A stretch of 64,000 nucleotides of DNA from Symbiodinium natans (Eukaryota > Sar > Dinophyceae > Suessiales > Symbiodiniaceae): the NCBI GenBank assembly GCA_905221605.1, contig CAJNDS010002365.1:372001-436000 (forward strand). The letters run 5' to 3'. Below, in pieces: positions 49,001-57,729 of this stretch; the stretch's first letter is position 1; each line of letters opens with the position of its first letter. Below the pieces are notes generated by a model, which was given only the letters and a program-made list of their open reading frames with translations, was not told the DNA's origin and did no database searches. The position numbers were made by a program, and so were the translations under genes.

Positions 49001-52000
49001 TGCCTGTCATGATCTGAAAGATGGTGACCTGAATGTCAGAAGGGGTGGACTTCCTCGAAGAGACCCTCACTGGTTGGGGATGACTGAGAAACGAGTCCCG
49101 GTCCAATCAGGCATCCTTCTCTGACTCTTGCAATCCAAGGTGCCAAAGCCCACAGAAAGGTGTCGAAATTAGCACGAGGAATACAGTCCTGATGCGATGG
49201 AGGGAATGGCAATGGCTGAGAGGAGTCTCGATGCAGCTCGCGAGCCTGCCGGTAGGCTGGGTCTTTCTCATTCTCAGTACCAGGACACCAAAACTCACCT
49301 GGGTTGGTCACCTGAGCGAAGAAAGATTCGGAAATGTGTGGACCAGAGCGCTGACAGGCACAATCACGTCAGGGTCGTACAAAATCGAAATTGTCTGGGT
49401 CGTTGAAGTGAAACTCCTCACGTTCAGGCGACACTTTTCAAGACTTAACCTGCAGGAGGCCTCCAAGTGAATTCAAGGACATATGAATCATATGAAGAAA
49501 ATACAGGATGGCACATGAACTGGCCGATCTCCGTGAACCTGATGCTAGACAGCGGACTGGACGCGTTGCGCAGCTTAATGTACAAGCAGCATCAACTCGC
49601 GCTCATCAAGCCCGGTCCGTTGCAAAGAATGTCTGAACCATGAGGGTGCAGATGTAAAGAACCAGCCTCAGCCAAACAATACAAAACAGCTGGGATAATG
49701 CAACAAATCCTCGTGAAGTAAAGACCGCTCTTGTTGAAGCTAGCATCTTGGAATGCGCAAGCAGACCATAGTCATCCACTTAGACCTTCACCGGGATCCT
49801 GCGACTCCATTAAACCCCTGCAAACCTCAATCCCAATGCACACAAAGGTTTCTAAGGTGGCCTCACACTAGCAAAGCTGCACCACAAACGCTGAACGTAT
49901 GTCATTGCCATTGCAACTGGCCAAGGCGAGCACGCAAAAAGGATGAGCCAGTAATTCAGCGAGATGGCTGTCAATACCATGGCCTTTGCAGCGCGGCTCA
50001 CGTGAACCACATGACGGTCCCAAAGCTACGACTCAACATGCGCAGGATGAATTCGGAGCCTTGAGGAGGACCTTGAAGGATGGCCATCGGTTGGCAAGCT
50101 TATTTAGGACCTGTGGCGAGTTGAACAATCGAGACTGTTGTGCCTGAAGTCCATCAATGTCCATCATGAACCAACTTTCGGCACCCGGAAGAGGCGCAGC
50201 GTCCGCAGCGCTGTGAAGGGCCCAGCTTGCCCGATGCACATCTGACGCAGAAAAGAGAGGTTGCACGCTCTCATGTTTCGATCTCTTTCCGGTTGCTATG
50301 GAACCCAATAGCAAGCAGCGATGTTCCCTTTGTGGCCCTTTGTGATAAGAAGACGAAGTTTCTCGACGTGGATCTAACATGCTTTGCCACTGCAGAGCGG
50401 CAGAGCCACCCTCCAACAAACGATAAGTGGCCCACATGCAGGAAAAAATGGGCCAGAGCAAACCGAGACATCGACACCTTCACCGAGTCATCGCACCAGC
50501 CTGGACGACAGAAGTGATCACAATGACGCCATCGAAAGCCGTCACTGGATTGGAGAAGTACCTCTCCAGAATGCGAAGGAAATGAAGGAAGTGCTAGCTA
50601 TTGATCTGTGCCCTTTGTGTCTGTGAGACCGGACACTTACTTACAGAGCGAAGCTCAAGGGCAGACATGAGCCGACTAGCCTGACCTTTCACTTGCATCA
50701 GATCAATTCTGAGCGCAGAGCTTGTGCGGTCCTGCAGACACACAGCCACCGTGATCTCTGAAGTGCAATGCTTGCTTTTGCTTGATGACGTCCCCAGAGA
50801 CAGGTGAGGCACAAGCCTAGTGCAGTCAGCAGAACGGCCATCTCCACACAGAAGACCACCAAAAATGTGAGCTCCAGAGAGCCGAGGACATCCTGCATCA
50901 TACTGCGATCAATCGCTACGCCGCTATGCAAGTTCAACCTGAAGCAACACACAAAGGCTGCACAAGAGAAGTTCAAGAGCGCTGACAGCATCGCAACATA
51001 TTTGCATAATTCTGTGCTATCAATGTCGACGATGCGTCTGTGCGCAGCAAGTCTTGACCCTGTAAGTCGTCCTGCTGGCTCCCCGATGGTGGTGGGAAGC
51101 TCTCCATCATCATTGTGATGACCTCACTCCCGCAATACTCCAAGTTGCAAGCGCACGACCCGAAGGCCCCAGGAATCCCAAGGCAGCCAAGGACGCCGCG
51201 TTGCTGACAATGAAAAGCATGATGACATTCATAAACCACTCGCTGAAGGCTATGGCTCTGCAGGTGTGCCTGAGGCACGACGTGAAGGGAGCACAGCACT
51301 AAAAGGAATGCTAACCGGTTACTTGGCCAGTAAGGCGGGAGCACGAGGCTGCAATCCAGCCACGGCGGCTGCTCGTCCGGATCCTGCGAGATGCCGCGGA
51401 GTCTGCTCAAGATGCCCTCTCAAAATGCTCCCCGATGCCCCCCGTGTTGTGAAAGAATTGGCCCTCGCTCCTCGTCATCCTCGCCCAGAAGAGACTTGCG
51501 AAGGGCTTCTGAACCAAGGGAAGCAAGGCTCTTGAAGAAAAGAAAGAGCGCATGCGGGTGACCGTGTAAATATTCAGGACCCGAAGGGCTTCGAGCCCGC
51601 AGCCAGATTCAATCGCAGAAAACGTGTCAGAACTGCTGAGTTGTCGCCGAACTTGGATCATTGGCATCGGGAAACGATGAGTCAGCAAAGTTGCTGAGCA
51701 GACCGGGACCCCCTGGGACCCGCTGACTCGTCCATCCGAAGTTCGTAGAAGCATGCACCAGATGCCAAGCAATCAGACTCAACAGTTTAGTACTGCATCC
51801 ATCTGCATCCTCTAGTGCTGTGAAACAACAATGCAGAAGAAGTACCCGAAGGGAAAGAAGCAGCTGCGGAAACTACCTGGAACTACTGATGTGTCGTTCA
51901 ATGCACCGGTCGTCGCACCTCCGTCCTTCTCATTGTCCTCGTCCTCGTCCTCCGCCCGGACGGGTGGACCGCAGTCTTACAGCGGTCACAAGACTCAGAG

Positions 52001-55000
52001 ATGCTTTGCAAGCGGCATCATCTGAGCCTAGAGAAATGATGAGAAATGTAACTAGGCCTCTTTGTGATCCCAGTGAGCCCTACATGCACTGCAAACAGCA
52101 TTGAGAAGACAGCTGACTGAAACATGAATGCTCCGCAGTGCACACCCCCACCTCCTCCTCGTCAAAGTCGGCTCGGGCCTCGTCATTGGGATGCTTGGGC
52201 TTGGGCGTTTTGCTGCAATGTTCACTGACACCGAGCTAGTATAGCCAGCTCAGCGTCTTATGAAGGCACTCGGACACATGACCCGGTAGCCGAAAGAAGC
52301 TTGCGTGCCTCGTCTACCACGGCCAGCGCAACGTTCAGCAAGAAGAAAGACGTGAGCTGAGCAGAGGCAGTGATTGGATTGTCACACTAGCATGAAAACA
52401 CTTGGTTTGATGTGCCCCAGTTGAGTGACTAGCGTTTTTTCCGAAGCTACTATCAAGTGTGTAGCTCTGTAAGACGAAGAACTACTTCAAAATACAGACT
52501 TACTCCTGCGAGCATTCGTTCATCCATGCACAACGACAACGCCCAATCTTTGGCATCATACGACAGCGTCAACACAATCGGCGCACCGGTATGAGCAGGA
52601 AGAAGTAGACTGTGGCAGCCTCAGGGTCACTCTTGCAAAGGAGTCAGGGAACCTCGATCTGCAACAACAAGCACCCTTCTGCTACGTTAGTTCATGCTGT
52701 TCTATGCATGAAGCTGGTCATGTAAGCAGCATCACACATCGAGCACGGTGATCTGTCCGAGGCTGCGGCCACAAAGTCATATGCATCTTGCACACGGTAC
52801 ATGATGTCTGTCCAGCCTGCGGCTCTGAAGACTTTGTCATGCTCAGGCCCCACAACAACTCAGTCGCTGATCATTTGGCGATCGCATACAACATAAAAGC
52901 AAGCCATCTCACTGAAAGTCGTTGTCAAAGTTGTCCCCTTCATGGCGAAGCAAATGCTGCTCTGCAAAACTCCTGTCCTGCAAATGAAACCAACTTCAGC
53001 TGGCAAAAGCCGACCTTCCATGGTCATGCACTGAAAGACCACCAGCAGCGCCCACAACATGTTGTCGAAGTTCATGTACTCTGAATCAGGCGTAAGCCTG
53101 AGCCACCGTGCAAACTTGAGCGAAGCTCAACGAAGCTCAACGAATCTACAGATTCGGGACGACTGGGCCGTCAACTTTCGGGGCTCACTTCCAGGGCACC
53201 AAGGCAGCCCCAACCTGCACGAAGTCCATGGAGAAAAGGCGGCACTCTCACACGGAGAGCGTGCACAAAGCCAGCACCGTTCCAAGAAAAGAAGTGCCAT
53301 CTCTGCTCAACATCATGATCTGGATATGAAGCAACAACAGCACTTGTGTTTTACCCTGTGTGTACTCCTATCGACACACGTGATCTGCGCACTCCGAGTC
53401 AACTTCGTGAACGTGCACCGTGGCACCTGCCGTTCCCACCGAAGTACGGCCTCAGCTCCTCGCGCTGGTCCTGCAGCCAAAGCAGCCATAGACTCAGAGC
53501 TTCTTGGAGATACAAGATGACACGATTTCCCTTAAGGCAATGCACTTGACCTCGGAAATGTAGATTCTCAGCTTTGCTTGATGCGATATCACAAAGTCCA
53601 GCTGCGCGTCTGGCATTCCAGACTACAGACCCATGAAATCCGAGTCTGCCCCGAGCGGATCCCTCCGTCGGCAAAGCCATCCCGACAGAAATTGCTTCAT
53701 GCCGGCCGAAGAACCGAATAAAACGCCGGCTCCAAGTGAGTGCAGGGGCTTGTCCCAAACATTTCCCCGTGTCTGTTCACAGATGTGCTTCCCTTGCTGG
53801 TCGTTGGGGGGGGGGGGGGGCGAAAAGAACTGAGCCGGTTGGTATACACAACCCAGACTCATTCAGCTCACCCTCGAAGCAGATACTCTTTGTTGTGTGT
53901 GTGTGTGTGTGTCCGCGCCCGGGTGCAATCAACACTTCCCGGGCACAAGCAGCCCCATGCCAGAAGGAAAGACAACGAAGAGTAGCAGAGGAAAAAAAAC
54001 AAAAAAAACAAAAAGTGGAGCCCTCAAGGCCCTCAATGCGGGGCTCGGGGGCCGTGAAGCCACTTCGACGAGGCCTCTTCGAGGCCGCCGCAGAAGCCAC
54101 CGGAAGCCTCGCCTCGGCATAGGCGACAGGGAACGCATATAAGAGACGATCAAGAAGTGAATTAAAAAAATCAAAGAAAAAAGGCTTCCAAGAAAAACAA
54201 ACAAATTCTGAAACTGCTTCGTGAAATTTTCTGGTCAAGCGATGGAGTCGGCGACTCCGCTCCGAGCGCCGCACAGTTATAGGCGCCGCCGCACAGGCGG
54301 TCATCCTCTGCATAAGGCCAGGACCTTGGATTTATTGCAGCCACGAGCGAAGGGCTCCGCATTAGTGAAACTGAAAGCCTTTCACCCATAAACTGCGCCC
54401 CGCCATCCGAGACCCAGGCCAGCACTGTGTTCCGGTGCCGTTTTGAAAGATCAAAACCTGGTGCGTGGCCGCTTGACCGAAAGGGATCAGACACCTCGCA
54501 TGCAGCTCCTTACCTGTGCTGTGAAAGTGTTCCGCCAAGAGGCCGGATTCGGAGATGTGTGGCAGAGCCGATTGAAAACACCGCTCATCAGGGTGACACC
54601 TGCATACATCTCGGATCAGCGTAGGCGCTTCGTGCAAAGCCTAAATTCTGAAGCCCTGGATCTCCACGGCAGGAGATCTCTTGCACATGGACTTTCAAGA
54701 CGCCTACGATGCCGAACACGAGGAAAAGGAAGGCTCCCACAGCCTCACAATGGCTGCACAGATCCTGCTGCAGTTGTGAGATCGCTCTCAAGTACAAATA
54801 CCTCTTTCACGCCTCTTTCCTCTCTGAACACCCCGTGTGCCCGGCAGAGACGTTGCCCAGGCGAGGGACAGAGCTAATCACGGTGTTGACAAGTACCTTC
54901 TGCTGGCGGTCTTGACTAGAACATGTGGAACTGACCTGAAGTTCAAACAGGATCTAGTTTCCACATGTTTCCATATTTACCACTTCCAACTCTTCAAGCC

Positions 55001-56008
55001 ACTCGCCAAGTTCGCCGATCACTCGCCAGCCTTCATCTGTGGCACCGCGTTCAGCGACCGCAATGGCCGCAAGGCGCGGAAGACACGGAAGAAGCCGAGA
55101 CTCGGAAAAGGATTCTCAAGTCTCGAGTCTCGAAGCGAACAAGCAAGACTTTTACAAGCGTTTTGCGGACTTCCAGACTTCTGGTGAATGCAATGAGCAG
55201 CTCATGAGCAGATGTAACCTATCAGCGACAGGTACAGAGAAACACAGACATAGGGACGAGACCTGTCTGCTCCACCACCTGCACTTGCAGCACGCTACAG
55301 GCTAACCTGGTTGATTACAGCCCCGCATCAAACAGGAACCACTGAGAGCTTACGAGATGAAAATCACTGCCTGCTCGGTGAGTAGGTGGGGTGAGGTGGA
55401 GGGCTATTCAAATCTCTGGTACGGACCCAGTCGTGACGGGCGCTTCGCAGAACGTGTTGCTTGCACACTTCTGTACCAGATAAGGAAGGAAGCATACTGC
55501 ATGTTTGCCACATGCAGATGCGCTCCATCTTCCTCTCTGTTGACCCCCTTGCTTGCATGGTAGTGGAAAAGAACAACACTACCAAACTGGGAAGTACGCG
55601 CCAGAAACAGCTCCGACCACTACCGCTTCTGAACTTGATCAACTGTTGCATCGAACCTGGCAGGTAGGTCGCCCAAGCCTTGACAGCCAATTTTTCTCAC
55701 TCACTCACTCACTCGCTCACTCACTCGCTCACTCACTCGCTCACTCTCGCTCACTCTCTCTCACTCTCTCACTCTCTCACTCTCTCACTCTCTCTCTCTC
55801 TCTTCCGATACCGCGTCTCGCGGAACTATACAACCCGCAAAAGTGGCGGTCTTCGGCCACGCCACAGCTCCGCCCAATCTGAAAGGCCCTTGCAACCTTC
55901 TCTCCGTCTTTCCTTCCTTCCTCCCTGCCTTCCTGCCAGTGTCCGTAGCCCTTCGAAGGGGCTCCCCCAAGGCTCGCTCGCTCTCTTCTTCTCGTTCTCA
56001 TTTGTTTT

Positions 56009-56045
<37 letters not shown>

Positions 56046-57602
56046 AACAAATAGGAACACCTTGAGAAGGCATGACGCGCATCTGTTGAAATGATGTGCG
56101 GACAGTGAGGGCAATGCTGTCAGGATGACGATGAAGTCCAGCCAGTTCCAGGCCTCAAATTTCAGTATGGAGACGGTCTAGTGACGGTCGCAAGTCGAGG
56201 CTCCTGTCAACATCACACTGGGCTTGCCGGCATCTCGAAGGTATGAGTTCTTGTCCCAGAAGAATCCCCAAGCCATAACCTGTCAGAACTGCTGTCCACC
56301 ACGCGTCTGCATGGACCACTAGCTGCCACGAGCCTTCAAGATGCCCTCCAGGGTGAAGAAGATCGTGAGCCACAGGTCCAAGACATTGTTGTAAAACCCA
56401 TTGAAACCTGCCCCCCCCCCAAGCTTGAGACATTTGCCCCCTTCAAGGATCACTCATGGTCACTCCCCTTCTCTTGCCATATTGAGAACAAAGAAAGCAG
56501 CATCTCACGAATGAGCTCCACTACTTAGTTACTTCTTTGCCTGCGTTGGCGTCACCGCGCCAGTCCACCATGGCGAGGCCTGGACGTGAAGAAGGCAAAA
56601 GTTGTGCCGGAAGCCTTCTTCGCTGGTGTGCTGTTGGTGTGCTGTTTATGCGCCAGCAAAAAAGGACACCACACCGATGACCCGCCAGACCATTGCGCCT
56701 ATTGAATTCAACGCGATGAGGAACAGGATGATCCGGTCAAACCAAACCTGCCATCATGCGAGTGCGACACGAGAATGAAAATGAGAATGAAGCTGCGAAA
56801 GGCAAAATGAATCGGAGCCGCGGTGCTTTCTTGAGACCCCTTTTGAGAGCCGGACCCAGCCAACAAAACTCATGACCTGAGTGTTACAGGGCTCATTAGT
56901 CCATTTCAGTGCCACTGTGGCATGTTCAAACTTCTACATTCTAGATCCCTTGGCCGGAAATCACATTGACACTGGTAGGCTGTTTGAGCCTGCCATGCGT
57001 CGAGGCTGCTTCGCTTGCTCAAGATGCTTTGTCGACATGATGCAGCGACAAGCTGCTTTTCTCAGCACTTTGAACTGTTTGCTCACGTCTGACATCGCGA
57101 GGACCCCACATGCCGTCTGATCCAGCCGTCCAGTCCAAAGACGAACAGCGATTTGTTGCAGATCTGCGGCTTTGGAGGCTTCAACCACAGTCCGAACTGC
57201 GAGGGAGTGGCCAGCCTGGAAGATCTTGCCGTGCACACTTACCTGAGCAGCCGTGCCAACCTCTCTCATAAACTTGGTAAGCTCTAGGACAGCTTTTTGG
57301 TGACGAGTTGTTGTCACTGTGGCCGCGCTGTTTCCCGAATTTGTTAGGCGTTGGAGTGCCTGTGTTTCGGGGAGTCCACCAACATTTGCATCTGTTCGTC
57401 CAAGGACATTTTGTTGTACTGTGAACTTTGCAGGATACAGGCCCTGAGCTGAGCCCTGCTGAATGTTGTAGCCTGTTCTTCTCAGAAGTTCGAAGCTTTT
57501 GCGGCATGTGGCTTCGTCTCTCTTTACGTCCAGGACCCGCCCTCCGACAGCTATCCAACGCCGCAGTGGGAAATGATGCCCACCGTTGCCATCGTTCGTA
57601 CA
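29839..57602 (-). CDS. Four-domain voltage-gated cation channel (CaV/NaV superfamily), EEEE filter
   Basis: One gene of roughly 60 exons over 27.8 kb encodes the 24-TM alpha-subunit type of channel, which opens on membrane depolarisation in the plasma or ciliary membrane. Each of the four domains shows S1-S6, an arginine-rich S4 and a pore loop; per-domain entries give exons and motifs. The four filter positions are TMEGW, TGENW, TTEGW and TGEAW. An EEEE ring is the Ca2+-selective arrangement in known CaV channels; NaV channels use DEKA and NALCN uses mixtures. The domain III pore-S6 loop, with its QPK and DN motifs, nevertheless resembles NaV/protist channels more than metazoan CaV1. Most phased introns are GC-AG. 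Two other genes lie in its introns. Not resolved: the S3-S4 join in domain I, parts of the domain I and III turrets, and most of the II-III linker. One apparent frame break lies in domain III. Family assignment is secure; ion selectivity is inferred. Confidence 0.93.
31265..39460 (-). CDS. Channel domain IV, interrupted by two hosted genes
   Basis: Exons: S1 39,460-39,398 (FETSIMGAIVINTLFL); 39,309-39,247 (TPFPEWEMFLETVNY); S2 39,119-39,053 (FFAGIFTVECVLKLFALR); S3 38,978-38,944 (DRWNCFDFTCV) and 38,809-38,736 (VATIVGIVVSRASNALG); then, after 2.79 kb, S4 about 35,947-35,897 (IDPIIQVIRIFRIVGRL) and 35,776-35,744 (LFRLLRFLKG); S4-S5 35,659-35,621 (NKIFMALLMSLP); S5 35,562-35,491 (LMNVLLILLLLLILYSLLLS); pore about 35,180-35,064 (FVLAFITLFRASTGE) and 34,824-34,786 (AWNEIMHELATSE); then, after 2.87 kb, a Cys loop 31,918-31,847 (VDLYKQGEWCSPVELFD) and S6 31,623-31,591, 31,416-31,381, 31,306-31,265 (PYFSFCFW, VTYTLLITMMVV, VMNLVIAVILEGYE). 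The filter glutamate is in STGEAWN. Phases agree across both long introns. Confidence 0.92.
32212..34607 (-). CDS. Zinc-ribbon/histidine-triad (HIT)-like protein nested in a channel intron
   Basis: Starts MELTWSPEGCAQ at 34,607; an in-frame ATG at 34,643 is an alternative. Exons: 34,607-34,191; 34,055-33,948; 33,533-33,412; 33,008-32,952; 32,879-32,765; 32,658 to below 32,400, with the frame open to a stop at 32,212. Residues around 60-80 hold a four-Cys zinc ribbon (CASCGKPC...ICNACG). Next comes a HIT-type core: FPLKISMRHETEDIMVF, FDDPLAITRAHVLA, then YCPDIRSLFSDPQ. The fourth exon has YQLHLQYMLLPLLPSH: the central His of the triad is kept, with Gln at the outer positions (QxHxQ). HxHxQ is known in GalT/Ap4A-phosphorylase enzymes. 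It may therefore be a nucleotide-phosphate transferase or hydrolase, or an inactive relative. The tail (KLGVDYDEAHAKDMARLEK, GYGRPYVDGKPG) is hydrophilic. All exon phases agree through the fifth exon; the 3' end is uncertain, and an exon may be missing before the triad. Confidence 0.75.
36198..38616 (-). CDS. Mitochondrial-carrier-like membrane protein nested in a channel intron
   Basis: Five exons in agreeing phase give about 323 residues: 38,616-38,485 (ATG, hydrophobic GLGPVVLFAAACWLL), 38,404-38,289, 38,155-38,038, 37,972-37,772 and 36,602-36,198 (stop). The length fits the mitochondrial carrier family (about 300). Three similar repeats are visible. Odd-helix halves end in a Pro signature: ILSAMCEPLVNR, FCTIMLPVTNYRFRK, CIISSPCNEWRGY. 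Even halves carry TTFPTNMLKFPVFE, AYVPTVARDIIYGWARG and LVTPYAEEAFAYMKEH. The motif YVPTVARDIIYG is close to the family's PTxxRDxPxxxxY. The signature differs from the usual PX[DE]XX[RK], with Asn or Glu at position four, and the repeat spacing is uneven (73 and 89 residues). So it is a divergent carrier, or another three-repeat membrane protein. It ends in a hydrophobic helix (VAVLIIVIVALSK). Most donors are GC or GT. Confidence 0.75.
40140..40830. repeat. Long C-rich tracts
   Basis: Two C-dominated blocks on the plus strand (about 40,300-40,446 and 40,684-40,826), with runs of up to 17 C broken by single A or T. A mixed G/C block with a palindromic GGCGGGGCCGCC core is at 40,176-40,192. The proline-only frames they create are not genes. 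They lie in the intron between the III-IV linker exon and domain IV S1, so the pre-mRNA would carry long G runs able to form quadruplexes. Confidence 0.9.
40846..41020. repeat. Degenerate CCCTAAA/CCCTCAA telomere-like array
   Basis: Directly beside the C-rich block, about 20 units of 6-8 bases such as CCCTAAA, CCCTCAA, ACCATAA and CCCCAAA read across the plus strand. CCCTAAA is the complement of TTTAGGG, the plant-type telomere unit also reported for dinoflagellates. The array is interstitial and degraded, and it lies inside a channel intron. Confidence 0.7.
41281..46593 (-). CDS. Channel domain III and III-IV linker
   Basis: Exons: S1 46,593-46,497 (VRRQQTSHEVFDNFILLCIL); S1-S2 loop about 46,405-46,305 (AMDTPLADPNESLTIFLRSA); S2-S3 about 46,304-46,051 (FEVFAIIFIFEMVVKLLAMG, AWNWLDGIVVMVSIINM); S4 45,942-45,897 and 45,801-45,737 (FLKTLRILRAFRPLRVISRN); S5 45,417-45,324 (LFLLIFALFALSYLNG); turret 45,268 to about 45,159 and about 42,913-42,813 (TEVDEEVKTQCKKTC); pore 42,168-42,121 (SQNFDNIWFA) and 42,062-41,984 (LTLFEISTTEGWVDVMY); loop 41,835-41,807 (VQPKRDNQE); S6 41,708-41,664 and 41,538-41,406 (FFMLYLFFSN then FIINLSVGVIVDKF); linker 41,346-41,281 (LTEPQKNWVNSIMSLYSRQP). 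The filter glutamate is in TTEGW. The linker block LTEPQKNWV matches the LTxxQxxWV element after S6 in this family. The loop and S2 frames do not join without a one-base shift near 46,305. Confidence 0.9.
42930..45150. other. Large domain III turret intron
   Basis: About 2.2 kb separates the two turret exons. A minus-strand segment near 44,490-44,400 (KHIRLGSLLIGLWNAVLFCV) is hydrophobic and could be an exon of another hosted gene, but no partners were found. Another segment near 43,860-43,790 (YKALTMTEELPAVCGPE) is weak. Otherwise no coding signal except the repeat listed separately. Confidence 0.35.
44768..44856. repeat. Degenerate TTTAGGG-like repeats
   Basis: Units GGTTTAGGGTT, TTCTAGGGTTCAGGG, AGGTTTAGGG and AAGTTCAGGGTTT occur in a row on the plus strand, in the opposite orientation to the array at 40.9 kb. 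Interstitial telomere-like sequence, within the domain III turret intron. Confidence 0.6.
46600..48410. other. II-III linker region of the channel, exons not resolved
   Basis: About 1.8 kb lies between the domain II S6 exon and the domain III S1 exon. Some of it must encode the cytoplasmic II-III linker, which is poorly conserved in this family, so I could not pick its exons by pattern. A plus-strand frame inside it is listed separately. Confidence 0.5.
47482..47865 (+). CDS. Possible plus-strand coding fragment inside the channel gene
   Basis: A 127-codon frame on the plus strand; its last half is protein-like (VLHKELKWRDTPESQKLPEQ, LLPSEGPALWKLYGAPF, SSNYVEEVARLLCS, stop). It lies antisense in the II-III linker region of the channel. 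No family recognised and no upstream partner. It could be an antisense hosted gene exon or a chance frame. Confidence 0.3.
   Translation: MLSLLSAFNSICGMVLGVFLGCLSVSERLKPERLSATLLAECSTRLLGFGPGTHVVFEIFAVRTATDTVLHKELKWRDTPESQKLPEQVLDLLPSEGPALWKLYGAPFTGLGRSSNYVEEVARLLCS
48417..51416 (-). CDS. Channel domain II
   Basis: Exons: I-II linker 51,416 to about 51,331 (SRLRGISQDPDEQPPW); S1 51,257 to about 51,178 (AFSEWFMNVIMLFIVSNAAS); S2 50,938-50,817 (LELTFLVVFCVEMAVLLTAL); a short connecting exon ending at a GTAAGT donor near 50,640; S3 50,561-50,501 (YFSNPVTAFDGVIVITSVV); S4 50,241-50,176 (FTALRTLRLFRVPK); S4-S5 50,110-50,060 (LNKLANRWPSFKVLLK); S5 49,983-49,934 and 49,666-49,612 (ISLNYWLILFA then LVLYICTLMVQTFFATD); turret 49,416-49,381 (FHFNDPDNFDF); pore 49,188-49,144 (ANFDTFLWAL), 49,028-49,004 (VTIFQIMT) and 48,945 to about 48,905 (GENWNTVMYAGMRAAG); S6 48,602-48,584 and 48,454-48,417 (LFLSMLMSKFDT). 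The filter glutamate is in TGENW. The S4-S5 linker resembles NaV domain II. S4 has only three arginines plus a terminal lysine. The 19-nt S6 exon is the least certain. Confidence 0.88.
52152..56747 (-). CDS. Channel domain I plus start of I-II linker
   Basis: Exons: S1 56,747-56,699 (WFDRIILFLIALNSI); 56,579-56,541 (LAMVDWRGDANA); S2 56,407-56,334 (FYNNVLDLWLTIFFTLEG); 56,279-56,217 (WGFFWDKNSYLRDAG); S3 56,153-56,118 (AWNWLDFIVILT); S4 about 55,100-55,031 (FFRVFRALRPLRSLN); S4-S5 54,896-54,852 (VLVNTVISSVPRLGN); S5 54,743-54,693 (AFLFLVFGIVGVLK); turret about 53,566-53,530 (NLHFRGQVHC); pore 53,078-53,015 (MNFDNMLWALLVVFQCMTME) and 52,816-52,764 (GWTDIMYRVQDAYDF); S6 52,619-52,587 and 52,356-52,301 (LTSFFLLNVALAVVDEAR); linker 52,212-52,152 (KTPKPKHPNDEARADFDEEE). 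The filter glutamate is in TMEGW. S4 carries four regularly spaced arginines. Most donors are GC. The exon carrying the end of S3 lies between 56,118 and 55,100, where a long CT repeat also sits; I could not identify it. Confidence 0.9.
53806..53820. repeat. 15-base G run
   Basis: A pure G homopolymer on the plus strand in the domain I turret intron. It is prone to length error in assembly. Confidence 0.9.
53894..53912. repeat. (GT)n microsatellite
   Basis: Nine to ten GT dinucleotides in the domain I turret intron. An A-rich stretch with AAAAAAAC units follows at about 53,990-54,015. Confidence 0.9.
55696..55804. repeat. CTCACT/CTCTCACT compound repeat
   Basis: On the plus strand CTCACTCA units pass into CTCGCTCACT, then CTCTCACT, then pure CT, in a graded way that suggests successive local expansions. 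It lies in the S3-S4 intron of channel domain I, close to where one exon could not be found. Confidence 0.95.
56011..56041. repeat. (CT)n microsatellite
   Basis: About 15 perfect CT dinucleotides, 76 bases from the domain I S3 exon donor. On the coding (minus) strand it reads as GA repeat. Confidence 0.95.
57110..57602 (-). CDS. Channel N-terminal cytoplasmic exons
   Basis: A frame open from 57,602 to 57,243 (120 codons, no ATG) runs through RRWIAVGGRVLDVKRDEA, SFELLRRTGYNIQQGSA and KAVLELTKFMREVGTAAQ to a canonical GTAAGT donor; its 5' edge is not fixed. The next exon, 57,196-57,110 after CTCGCAG, contains WLKPPKPQICNKSLFVFG and DGWIRRH. The block CNKSLFVFG-x-DGWIRR matches the conserved pre-S1 motif of CaV/NaV channels (hydrophobic run, then IRR). 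A further exon-like segment at 57,726-57,644 (MLGPGKAFELIDRGNAELG) resembles the stretch before the ATPase domain of ABC exporters. No ATPase domain follows, so it may be the start of this protein or a remnant of something else. The true start codon was not found. Confidence 0.7.
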
Positions 57603-57729
57603 TTACTAATGCGCTCAACGCATGATCAATGCTGCTGCGCTGCGGTGGGCTGAATGCCCAATTCGGCATTGCCCCGGTCAATAAGCTCAAAAGCCTTGCC
57701 AGGTCCAAGCATGCCCTTGATAAAAACTG

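Noticed and set aside
53777-54313. Minus-strand frame of 178 codons in the channel
   Set aside because: It crosses a G homopolymer and GT and A-rich repeats, and lies in the turret intron of domain I. Not in phase with flanking channel exons.
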